A stretch of 64,000 bases of DNA from Petrosia ficiformis (lineage: Eukaryota > Porifera > Demospongiae > Haplosclerida > Petrosiidae). The stretch lies in assembly GCA_947044365.1 (NCBI GenBank), contig OX345653.1, positions 1,833,001 through 1,897,000 of the forward strand, read 5' to 3'. This document shows positions 25,764 through 42,400 of the stretch, in pieces; positions within the stretch are counted from its first letter, which is position 1, and the number at the start of each line of letters is the position of its first letter. The translations under genes and the position numbers were made by a program. A model generated the notes under the pieces. That model had not been told where the DNA came from, searched no databases, and saw only the letters and a list, made by a program, of their open reading frames with translations.

Positions 25764-28700
25764 ATGGCACGGTCATTGAGAGAGAGGCCTTATGAGCGGC
25801 CAAGACGAATGTATACTATTATGTCTAGTGAAGACTCAGAAGCAGGAAAAAAATGTAGATGGACAGGCTTAGAATTGAGGGGTCCCATTAAGAACTTAAG
25901 TTCCACTTTATGGACTTTTACATATCTAAAAGCCTTGTACTTAAACGATAACAATCTACAACGCATACCACCAGACATAGCTCTTCTCAAGAACTTAGTT
26001 CACCTAGATCTATCAGGAAACAAGCTTCGGAGCTTACCTGCAGAGTTGGGAGATATGATTCATCTACGAGAACTACTCCTTAACAACAATGCATTCAGAC
26101 TCTTACCCTGTGAGCTTGGGAGACTGTTTTTGTTACAGACACTGGGAATATCAGGTAATCCCCTCTCTCCTGACATTCTCAATATGTCTACTGAACCTCA
26201 TGGTACTACAAAACTCCTCACATTTTTGTTGGATAATTTAACAGGTGGGATTTGGTATATATAATTGTGTATAATTATATATATTATATATATAGTGTGG
26301 TTTTGCATACATCATCTTAGGTTATAGTTATCATTTTCTGAACACATTCAAACTGAAGTGGTACCTACACACTGTTTGATGTGTTCCAAGAAACAATCTG
26401 TTTATGGAGTAGTAGCATAGTAACAGCATTTTATAAAAACACTGTTTTAAGAAAGTCTTACATGAAATAATATTTACAATTGAGGGTGAACTAGTGCTTT
26501 TAGATCACTACTGCAACTAAAGAAAAACAGTAAACATCTCTTCCAATAGCTATTCACATACATACATAACTACATTCTTAATGTATTTGTAGTTTGTCCA
26601 AGACCCCCAGAGAGGGAGTGGATTCAACTGTTACCAATGCAGAGACCAAGATCAGCATGTAAGTGTATGTTTGTGTCTTTGTCATGTAGCATTCACTAGT
26701 TTATATAGCCCTTCCCTCTTTCTTGTTTGGCACCTAGCAGTGATAAAATGTTGAATAGTATGTGTGTTATTCTGTTTACCAGTTAGTAATGTGAAGTTGT
26801 AAACTGTGTCTGTTTTGAAGTACATGTAGTAAGAAACAAGAAAAATAGTATCCTTATGATTGCTTTGTGGTGACTATCAATCATTGCTGACAGCATTAGT
26901 GTCTCTACATTTCCGTGTACTATGAATATGTGCATTGGGAAGTGTAACTCCAGTCTAAGTACACAGATCTTTGATGAAATTGAAGTATTCATAAATCATT
27001 GCTGAAATTCAACTACTTTCTTAATTTTTGCATCATTTTTATAGTAGTTTTCTGCTACATGTACATGTACATACAAAGCTATTAGTATTAGTTGTAATTT
27101 TACAAGCTGACTCAGGTGCAGCCTTCCTGCTGGTCTGTAGCTCGAGCAATCATTCTTTTACATGTCACACCTGGAATGACCTTAACTAAATGTACATACG
27201 CTATGTGACACAAACATTGGTGTTATATAGATTCAACCCCATGGACAGCAATCATAGGAATGGAACTGCGGTCCATAAAAAATAGTTTTATTCTGTAATC
27301 GTATCTAAATAATTATCCTGCATTAATATCAGTATGGATAGCTTATTCACTGGTTGTATGTATAATCAAAATTATATATTATGTATAATTTAAATTATAT
27401 ATATATATAACATATAACTGTAATTACATATTCATTAGACAATAAATTCAAAGTTTTAGTAAACATGCCATTTGATATGTCAACTAACTTGCTATTGAAG
27501 GTGTCACTCATTTAATTGTGTCTAGCATGCAATGTACATTTATATATAACAGTGCAATGTTAACCCTTGACTGCATAGACAGAGTGGAGAGTTACTGTAA
27601 TCATTCTATACAATATTGTCACTTTGAATGAGCTACCAGCAGACTGTCGGTTTTAAAGTTATGACATCTGATTACAAATGAGTACATGGAAACACATCTC
27701 ATCTTGTGTGAAGGCTATCGCTGATGAAGCACTGCTTTAAATCAAGTACAATTGAAGTAGTGGCTGTTGCAATATCGAGCACTGGCTCTAAGCTTTCTTA
27801 TTATAATAGTTGGAGAGTATTCATTGTTTAAGAAAAGTGATAACACTGAGCTTAATCTCAAGTCTGATGGTTCTAGCAGTACTATGGTTGACAATTTGAT
27901 CGTCATAATCAAAAAATGGCTGTGTATTTTAGTTGTGTGTATACAATACATCACCCTGTTATAATACTTAAGTCTGTTCACATTGGCCTTAAAATTAGGC
28001 TTTGATGACTTATGCATACTGTTTAATGCCAATATGAGTAGCCCTGATGAAGAAATTACAAACAATTAAAAATATAGCAGGAAATAAGAGTTCTAAACAG
28101 CATATTTTTCTGAGGTCAAGGTACATGTACACCTTTACTATATCTTACATGTACTAATATATGTTTTACATGTATTGTTTTTTTTTCTATAGCATCTTAT
28201 TCTGTCATGTCTTACAATGTCTTGTGTGATAAGTATGCTACTCGTCCATTGTATGGATACTGTCCAAGTTGGGCATTAACATGGGACTACAGAAAACAAG
28301 CATTACTAAAAGAGATCCTAGACAATTCTGCTGATATTATTTCATTACAGGTATTCTATTCATTAGATAATACTAATATTTATAGCATTGTGACACCTAA
28401 CATCAAAGGTACTGATACTTTTTATATTTTCCATACATGTATATAGCACACTTGGTAGTTGGTACTACATTCATTTCTATATTTTCCAGATTGTTCACAC
28501 TTTAGAAAACAACACACTTACCTCGGGTTTAGTGAAATAACATGAATTACTCGTTCTTCTTCTCCATTGCTGGCAGCATCCATCAATTCAAGCTACTATA
28601 AATCATTTAATGCACTGGTTTTGCGTGGAATGTACTGGAAAACAGTTGGGGCCGCCAAGAGCCTCATACAGTACCTGGCTACGCCTCATGCTGTATATAT

Positions 28701-31641
28701 AAGCTTCTCGATCCTACTCCTCATGATATATTTCCTGTTCAGCACTCGCACCAGTGCTTTAGCTAACAGTAGATTTTGCAGTTAAACTATATTTAATATT
28801 CTTAACTCTCAATATGCATAGACAGAGCATAGATTAATATAATTGTTTTGTCAGTCTGTATTTTCTTGAAAACTAGAAACATCGGTGCTTTGAATGAGGC
28901 GCTGACAAGCTTCAAATTATACAAGGAAGAAGCAATAGGCTTTTTCTTTCAAGTTAAGACAATTTGTATAACTGTTTTCTCCTGACCTTGAGAAGACTTG
29001 TGATAACAAATGAATACATAAAAGTTGGTCTTGTTTTGAGGCTAAAACTGGCAATTAAACAATAAAATTGCTTTAAATATGAGCTACATGTAGTTATCAA
29101 ACTCCATTAACGTATCAACCTCACTGTAAGCAATCTGATTGGTCAGTTTACTCTTGGATGTATACATGTGCTTGATTATACAGTATGTAATAAAATCCCA
29201 ATTCTCAATGAGAAAGGTAGTAAGTATTTTTTTTCTATCATACAGGAGGTAGAGACAGATCAGTTCTATTCTTTCTTTCTTCCTGAGTTAAAACGTATTG
29301 GTTATGATGGAATCTTTAGTCCAAAATCACGAGCAAAGACAATGACAGAAACAGAGAGAAGGTTTGTAGATGGATGCGCAATTTTCTTTCATAAATCCAA
29401 GTGAGTTTGAATATTCAGTGACAAGTGTGTATCTTCTATACTACATGTATGTGAAACCAGTACAGCTTTGAATAACATGGAAAGACTTTCCGCCAAATCA
29501 TTTTGATACTTTAATTGGTGGTCATTCTGCCATTTTCTATAGGAATTCAATGAAATTTGGTATATACATGTGTACATGTAATATTTCTTCCTGCTAGAGC
29601 TGGGTGATGGTGGAAATTGAGATTACAATGTATGTTGAGCCTACCAACCACTGGACAACTTTGGAGTGGCAACAAATTGCCTAATCTAAAGTTGCCTAGT
29701 AGATGGCAAAAAGTATTTAGGTTGTATCCATCAAGCAACATGTTGCCACAAAGTAGAAGCATGCTCTATTCACTTGCAACATGGAGCAGGCAATTTGTTA
29801 CCAACTCCAAATTTGCCTAGTGAATGGTAGGCTTTAAGTTACTTTATGAGATGACTTGTACTTGGGCTGAATAATGGGCTTGTGCTTGTAAGCATTTGAA
29901 AAAGTGCATGTGTGTTTGGTAACATTGTGCCATACCCATTGATCAACTCCCTATGGTTTCATCTACAACTAATGGTTTAGTTATCAAGTGAATGTAACTA
30001 TTATTATCAATTTTGTGATAATTTTCAACACTAGATCATTTACTATACATGTACATGTAAATAGTAGTGTTGTTTTAGTTTGATAATAATGACCACTTTT
30101 AGTTATAGTATGAGTTGTAGTTAACTAAAATAATATTACCCTTACTAAAAGGGTTTTAGTTTTAGTTAACTAACTAAAAGTGCCATTATTGACTATTTTT
30201 AATTTCAGTTATTTATAGTTATTTGCAATAGACTTGTAATTTAGTCATAGTTAACAACATTAGTAAACAGTATACTATTTGCTGTTTTAGGATGATTTTC
30301 TCATTGTATAGATAGTATTGATAACATGCAAATTGAAACGTATTGTAAAGTATTATGTATGCAAAGTGTTAAACTTAGTTTCATTTTCCATGTGGACTGA
30401 AACTAGTGATTTCACAAGTAAAGTAGATTGCTAAGATCACTTAGGTTCAAAAGATGTACATGTATATATTGTTCATGTTACATGATGTTATCGGAGATGT
30501 ACATGTAGAAAGAAAGAAAGACAACCTGAGGCAATGGCAAAATGAAAATGAGAGTTGCCTCAGGTGGGATTCGAACCCACGACACTCTGTACTCCAGACA
30601 GATGCATGTAGTCATTGTTTTTGATAAGCTCATATCAGTCATATGGCACGGCGTTGGCCCAAAGAGCTTCTTATTTCGCACTTCCTTTGGGCCAGTGATA
30701 CAGGTAATTATGAGTATATTATCACTAACAGCATTAACTCATTGTTAATTGGCTCAAGATGTATTCCCATGGCACACACACACACTAACCATTGTTGAGC
30801 CAATTTGGTCCATTGTTGAAAATGTATCAAAAACTGTTCAAGTAGTTATTATGTATGTTCACCATTCTCTAGGTTTTCATTGGTAGATCAGTACCTCATT
30901 GAATTCAATCAGCTAGCTATGGCTCATGCTGAAAGTCAAGGATCTGAAGACATGTTGAATAGAGTCATGATACGGGACAATATAGGCTTAGCAGCTCTAT
31001 TGGAATTGAAAGATCCTTCCCTGGCTGGTATGTCTTCTGTCCCTCAGCATATACTAGTATCTAATGCTCACATACATTGGGATCCTGAATATTGTGATGT
31101 GAAACTCATACAAACTATCATGTTGATGAGCGAATTGGAGACCATCCTACTAGCAGCACAGAGTGAGAGAGGTATTGGAGTGAAAACCAGATTTCATGGC
31201 ATGCCAGGTATCCCCTTGATACTTTGTGGTGACTTGAACTCTTTACCTAATTCTGGTGTTTTCGAATATTTAGTGAAAGGAACAATCTCAATTGATCATA
31301 TGGATTTTTTGGGTCATAATTACGACACTTTTTTTGATGCGACCATTCGTTCCACATCCACTATATCATCTCCAACAGGAAATCCAGAATTAAGACATCC
31401 ATTTCATATGAAGAGTTCATACTCTCAAGAAAACATAGGATATACCAACTTCACATATGATTTCAAAGGAACAATTGATTACATATTTTATAGTTCTGAC
31501 TTCCTAAAACCTGTCGGTATTTTAGGTGGCGTAAATTATGAATGGTTGAAGACTTACAAAGTTATAGGTTGTCCCAATCCACACTTCCCTTCGGATCATT
31601 TTCCATTATTATGTGAGTTTGAACTCGCATCTCAGCACTAG
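25764..31641 (+). CDS. CNOT6: CCR4/CNOT6 poly(A) deadenylase
   Basis: Five coding exons (25764-26244, 26593-26658, 28193-28350, 29246-29400, 30873-31641) join in phase to 542 aa; vertebrate CNOT6 is of similar size. The protein opens with a basic start before RRMYTIMSSED, as in the family. Leucine-rich repeats span about 33-140 and in the family bind CNOT1/CAF1. From about 190 comes the endonuclease/exonuclease/phosphatase (Mg-dependent nuclease) domain: YNVLCDKYATRPLYGYCPSW, Glu236 in LQEVET, NAHIHWDPEY (about 352-361), Asp407/Asn409 in CGDLNSLPNSG, and Asp528-His529 in PSDHF. All expected catalytic residues are present, so it should be an active 3'-5' poly(A) exonuclease of the CCR4-NOT complex. 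The start at 25764 is chosen by family similarity; an in-frame ATG lies at 25617. Confidence 0.95.
27110..27300. mobile_element. Dispersed repeat family 6 copy
   Basis: It shares 'CTTCCTGCTGGTCTGTAG' and the right end 'GGACAGCAATCATAGGAATG...GGTCCATAAAAA' with copies at 12940, 33478, 41860 and 44770. It lies in a CNOT6 intron. Confidence 0.5.
29636..29834. mobile_element. MITE family 3, copy 2
   Basis: It is about 200 bp, collinear with 12231-12427 (GGCAACAAATTGCCTAATCT, AAAGTTGCCTAGT), with the same inverted ends. It lies in the last CNOT6 intron. Confidence 0.7.
30066..30275. mobile_element. TTAGTTAACT-rich inverted-repeat element (family 5)
   Basis: It starts TAGTGTTGTTTTAGT and is filled with TTTTAGTTAACTA words in both directions. 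A better preserved copy is at 62810-63062. Confidence 0.5.
30552..30612 (-). repeat. 3' half of a tRNA-like sequence
   Basis: Read on the minus strand, it has an anticodon-type stem CTGT/ACAG with loop CTGGAGT, a perfect T-arm GTGGGTTCGAATCCCAC, and the acceptor-like CTGAGGCA. The 5' half is absent, so it is a SINE or tRNA fragment next to a family 1 MITE. Confidence 0.6.
30617..30834. mobile_element. MITE family 1, copy 2 (full length)
   Basis: It runs from GTTTTTGATAAGCTCATA to the inverted end TATCAAAAAC (30825-30834), 218 bp. The inner inverted pair is TTGGCCCAAAGAGCTTC / CTTTGGGCCA. It ends 39 bp before the CNOT6 exon at 30873. Confidence 0.75.
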
Positions 31642-32001
31642 TATCTGTTAATACCATCTTGTTTGGGAAATCAAAAATGTCTGATAAATATTATAGTTTC
31701 TCTTGGAGCTGGCCCCTCCTTACTCACTTCTCTTTATCTTAGAAAATCTTTTATTTTTCTTCTTGTAATTTCAACTCGTCTTTACTGCAATTCATGTAGA
31801 TTATATATCATTTCTAGATCTAGCTAGTGATAATAACTACGCATAATTGTTATAATAATTAATATAATTATTTTGGTTTTTGCAACTTGTTTCTACTCTA
31901 TAATTATTTTTAGTTTGATCACTATGATTTCAGATTAATATTTCATTGCAAACAAAATTTAAAGAAATAAAGATAATGTACATATACATGTATATAACAT
32001 G
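31642..32001. other. Convergent 3' ends of CNOT6 and TARDBP
   Basis: Only 360 bp separate the two stop codons. The CNOT6-sense AATAAA (31966-31971) lies beyond the TARDBP-sense AATAAA (complement of 31750-31755), so the two 3' UTRs are predicted to overlap by about 200 bp. Confidence 0.6.
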
Positions 32002-36910
<4,909 letters not shown>

Positions 36911-39428
36911 GTTTAACACGTGATGTGATTATATTAAAGGCCCACCTCGAGCCTCAACTTCATAACTACTCGCTCATGTGACACACCTCTTCTTGCTGTC
37001 TTGCCGAATTGCATTGCTGACGGAAAGGGCTGTCTCTTGTTCTTACAAAAACGTTTGTCATATATTTCTACTTGAACAGCTCAAGGTACTTAGATACTAT
37101 GTAATTATATATATTTTATATAAAGTTCAAGCGCACCAAAAGTCCAGAATAAAGAGATGTATTGTACACTATGTAAATTATCAACAACAATTTTACCAAC
37201 ATTTGGAGTAGATAATCTGTTCATTTTGAATAAGAAATCAATGTATGAAAGACATGGCTTTTTAACTACAGAAAAAAGATCAAATTATTTAGAAATATAA
37301 GATCAAACATCCTGCTAGTAGAAATAATGTAGGCCCTATTAATTAAGAGTTTGTTCTCTCTGACTTAACCTCTGTTTGTCTGACATGATGACATCTCTTT
37401 GTTCTCAAATACCTAATCATTGTGTATTTTCTCAGTCTCATTTTGAGAGGTAATTTAATAATATTCATTTTGCCACGCCCATTATATTTACTGTAATTTA
37501 ATATTTCTCAAGAATGGATAACATCCTGTCACTAATGGCCTGTAATATAAGGTGTATGTGAAACAAATTCCATTAACATGTTTGATAGCTTCAACCTGGT
37601 CCTGCAACCTAAAGAATCATGGTGGTCGCTTTTCATTTTTACTTCATCATTTAATTAGAAAATGTCAGTCTTGCAGATAGTTTATTTGATTAAATACATG
37701 ATAGTATTTTTAGTTCCCAACTAAGCCATTTTTAAACACGATCCTCTAGAAGTTCATTCATGAAGTGTGGAACTGAATGTAAAGACTATTATGAGACCCC
37801 ATGGTGCCACATTTTCATTTTTGTTAGATAATGCTTGTGGCAGACACGTGGAGCAAATACACAATATTGGTATTGGTACTCAGTGAAAACACAAGTACAA
37901 GTTTTGAAATTGTACTTAAGTATAAATCAGGGCTTGGATGATTAATTGATTAATCAATCAATGTTCTGATTATTGATTGTAAGTCTGTGATATCAAGACA
38001 TCTTATTCAAGCATGTGACAGCAAATAATGTACAATATGGAAGTGACAGGAAACCTTTTGATCATCAAATGGGAGGAGTTTCCTGTATTAATTGACTTAA
38101 TTGGCCTAATTACTTCCACTGATTTTAAATGATTATCAATTGATTTAAAATTAGTAATAATTGATTTCAGAGAATCTTAGCTGATTCCAATTTCACAGCC
38201 CTAGTATAAATAGTCAAGTACATGATAAATACAGTATTTATTCATAATGCTTTAATGACTACATGCATTAGTTAGGTTTCGGTTATGTTACAACTAATGG
38301 GAATTTACATTTTTTAAAGTCTAAGAATGTATATTGATGCAATGCCAAATATCTTGCTTTTCAATAAGCAAGATACATGTACAATGAACATGTGCTTAAG
38401 TAGAAGTGGGATTACTTCTTATAAGGATAGTATAGTAGCTATATTACATATTCAAAATAGTATAATACACAATAATTTCATGCTTGAGTAACAAAAACAT
38501 ACTGATATAACCCTAACAATGTCAGTACTTTGACAATTTTTAGACTATATAAATGTAACTTAATTTTGTGACTTCTTATATGAAGAAACAACCACAAGTG
38601 GAAAGCAATCATAGTAAGGGTCCTATGGGCCATAAACAAATTTACTAAACGTTTTACATGCAATAATGCAGCAATGGATTGAAATTTGGCATACATAACA
38701 AAAAGAACAAGAAGAATAATTGTATGAAAATGATGAAGGTAAAAAGACTGTTGGTCCTTCTAAACTAAAGTTATGAGCATTTTCTAAGTTCAAGATGAAT
38801 GTGATAAACCACTAGTAACCAGTAAAAGAGCCTTCATGTGTCCATTATGGCTTGAAATACTTGTATGAACTGAATTGAGCTACAAAGTGACTGTCATAGG
38901 AGATAGTGTAGAGCCATTGCTGATGTTGTAGCTGCTACTGCCTAAATTCTAAGCAGTGCTTATGCCAGCGATAGCCTTTAAACAAGACCATTTGTATTTC
39001 CACATATTCATTATCACATGTCAACTGGAAGTTTGTAAATGGCAACCACTAGTGATAGTTTCAGAAAAGATTATCGTCATTTTTTATCCTTGTACAATTT
39101 GAAGTCTGCTAGTGGCTCAATGTTGTTAGTTTCCAGAAAATGTAGTTGATAATGCACATACACACTGATTACAGTAACTAGAGTTAGCTAGTGGCTCAAT
39201 GTTGTTAGTTCTCCAGAAAATGTAGTTGTAGATAATGCACATACACACTGATTACAGTAACTAGAGTTATGATAACAAATTTGGTTGTGCTTATAGTCTG
39301 TTTGCATACAATAAATTTATGTATAATTATGTATAATTATGTACACACTAATTTACTCATTCTTTATTATTTTCAATATAGGTTGGACCTATCTTTTTTT
39401 GGCTAATTACATATTATCACCAAGCAAG
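36911..39428. other. Divergent spacer between TARDBP and VAMP
   Basis: This 2.5 kb should hold both promoters and the VAMP 5' UTR. I see AT-rich unique sequence, an old repeat-like stretch (38590-39060) and a tandem duplication (39111-39269), but no convincing exon. Confidence 0.45.
39111..39269. repeat. Tandem duplication of 79 bp
   Basis: Two almost identical copies start AGTGGCTCAATGTTGTTAG at 39111 and 39190. They lie about 160 bp upstream of the proposed VAMP first exon end. Confidence 0.9.
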
Positions 39429-42400
39429 ATGTAAGTAATTTGTAATGTGTGTATCAGTGTTCTGCCCAGGATATTGAGAGTGGTGGTTGGATTTTACATG
39501 AATTTAGTGCTGTTTATCCAGTATATAGTTAATTCTGTCTCAGTAGCCTATATATGTATTATCTGAGAGGTGGTTAAAGGTGGTTAATTTATCTAAGAGG
39601 TGGTTAATTCATCTGAGAGGTGGTTATTCCCGACCAGTGCTGACCAGTGTGGGCAGAACACTGGTGTATATGTGTTTATGTATAATACATAGTTCTACTT
39701 GTAATTTTGTGTATACACTTAATGAAGGATTGCAAGGCTAAGTTTATGATGTGTTCTCAGTGTTCATTGTGGAGGTTGTTTATTTTGTTACAATAAATTT
39801 CCAAAATTAATAGAACATGTATAATTATATATACATGTATTTAGATTATAGCTCATTAAAATGCTGCAATCTGATTGGTCAATTAGAGGTTTCTAAATTC
39901 CGTAGTAAACCTACTTTTAATTGATTAGTAAACCTGTTGCAATGTTGCTATAGGAATTTCACACAGTGAACAGAAGCAAAGTTTGTTGTAAGGCTGGATC
40001 TGTTGATTTTTACAAGCGATAGACTGAGAAAGTCGCTAAAGTGTGGGCGTTGTAAAAATACTCGTCCAGCTGCTTTCTATCAACAAACGAAGAATGGTTT
40101 TAGTATTCATGGCCTTCTAACAGGTCTTCTGTCCAACTAAGTAAGCTAAAATCTTCAGCTTTTTGAAATCCAAAAGATACACAGCTGACAAAATAGAGAT
40201 GTGGGCGTTGCCGTCGAGAGCAAAACACTCACGCTATCGATCACCTTGCTGTCTTTCTGCAATTTAAAGATGAGTACCAAATAGCTTTCTTGTTATGGCT
40301 TCTATCCAACAAAGTAATAGCTATAATCTAAATTGCTTAGATACTGTATTCTTGGTTTCCATGCACAATAGAACTACCTTGGAAACATTAATTACTTCGG
40401 GCTCTGCCCTCAGTAATTAAACTGTTTCCGCGGTAGTTCTATTGCACGTAGAAACCTCAAATACAGTATCTAACCTATATTTTTATAATTGTACTTTACG
40501 ATTATCTGTATAACAGTAATTAGTGTTGTACATACATGTATACTGTGTTTTGCCTATACTGTAGATGCCCTATATTATAGGCAAATAAAATTGCCAATAC
40601 TGTACCTCGTTTTTATTGTATAAGTGCTAATTTTTTAGCACTGCTCTATTCATTTCTGTTGTAAAATAAACTCATAGATTACTATAAAAGATGAAAATAG
40701 CTTAACAAATATGATTCTGAGTGTTATATCATTCTTTACCTCCAGTAAAATAGTACTATAAAGTTTAAATCCTTGGTGTCTAAAGTATCTGTATCTGCCC
40801 TATACTACATGTACTTGCCTATACCTTAGGTAGGCACCTGTACACTTGTACCAGTATAGATACTACACTAATAGTAGCTTTCATAACTGATAATGTCACA
40901 TGACACTGCTTGTCACATGCTAGGTTGTAATAATACATTATAATGTGTGTGCTTATTCAATCTATTTTAGTAATACTCAATATCATGAATATGTTCCATT
41001 ATGAATTGTATATTATATATACTATTCACATTTTACAAAGTCAAGAATATATTTCCAACATAACTGGACTTTCATACACTTTCTGATTGAAATAATGGAG
41101 CTGTATATAGTCTGTAGCCTGACCTTACTAATTAGATTTTTTCTGCATAATAAATATATTACAAAATACTTTTCTCGAGTTACATAATGATACCATGTTC
41201 AAATGTTACATTAGCTGTACTTAGAGCATAAATGAAAATATGTATCTCCAGTTTTAGCATTTGCTAAGTATTAATAAGCAATTGTAGGTTTTCTCATTTT
41301 AAATATGAAAGTTTTCTAAATTAATAACTATGGGTTTCTGTCCAAATAAATGTATTTAAAATTATGTTTTGTAGTAGTGCTGTTTTTAGATAATGACTAC
41401 TTTTAGTTGTAGTATGCGTAGCTTCTCACACTTTAGTTTAGTTATAGTTAGTTAACATTATGCTTACTAAAAGGGTTTTAGTTTTAGTTAACTAACACAA
41501 ATTTTTAATGTACCTTACTGATCAACAAGTGTATATAGAGAAAAAAAAAATCTATATTTGCTTTGTGATGACTATGTATTAAGCATTGCTGATGGCACTA
41601 GTGTCTCTACCTTTCTGTGTACTCGAAAGCTGGGGCCTGAAGAAGTAAGTGTAAGCCTGATTGCAGTCTAAATACACAGATCTTTGATGAACTGACTGAA
41701 GTACTCCTTCCAAGGTTCTAAATGATGACTTTCTCGTGTCTGAAACTCAACAACTTATCATACTTACTTGTTAAAGATTCTTGCATAATATTTATACTGT
41801 TTCTCTGCTATATACAGCAGTTATTAGCAGTTTTACATTCTTTCTGAAGCTTCCTGGCTGCTCAAATGCGCGTTCTTTTATGTGCCACGCCCATTAATTG
41901 ACCGAGCCCCCCAAGAATGACGCAACTTCCTTAACTACGTATACAACGCATAGTCGCGCAAGTGACACAAACATAATATATATATATATAATTATATACA
42001 TTAAACTCCGTGGAAAGCAATTATCTCACCTCACATGGAAAATAAATGCTAAATTCTATGAATACCGCTGAAAGTGATTATGCATTCAATTCAGAATTTT
42101 GTTTATTTTCATGAATATTGGCAGGAATAAAGATGTTTTTATAGCTTGATCACTGGATAGGCAATTTAGAATTTAATGATAAATATTTTACCAAAAACTT
42201 ATTGTCGTTACTACTAAATACTACTAAACTATACAATTTATAGTTTATACATGTACATGCCTCAGGTCGTACGGCGGAGTAGGAGGAGGTGAACAAGATC
42301 GAGTTGGACAGCTCAGGGATCAGGTGGACCAGGTATGTCCCACCAAAATAATATGAATGTTTGTTCGCTTTGTGTCCTTTTTATCTTCTCTGAGAAAAGA

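Noticed and set aside
39384..39428. Coding exon with a hydrophobic frame (VGPIFFWLITYYHQA)
   Set aside because: It is open by chance over about 45 nt and has no partner exon; better explained as 5' UTR of the VAMP first exon.
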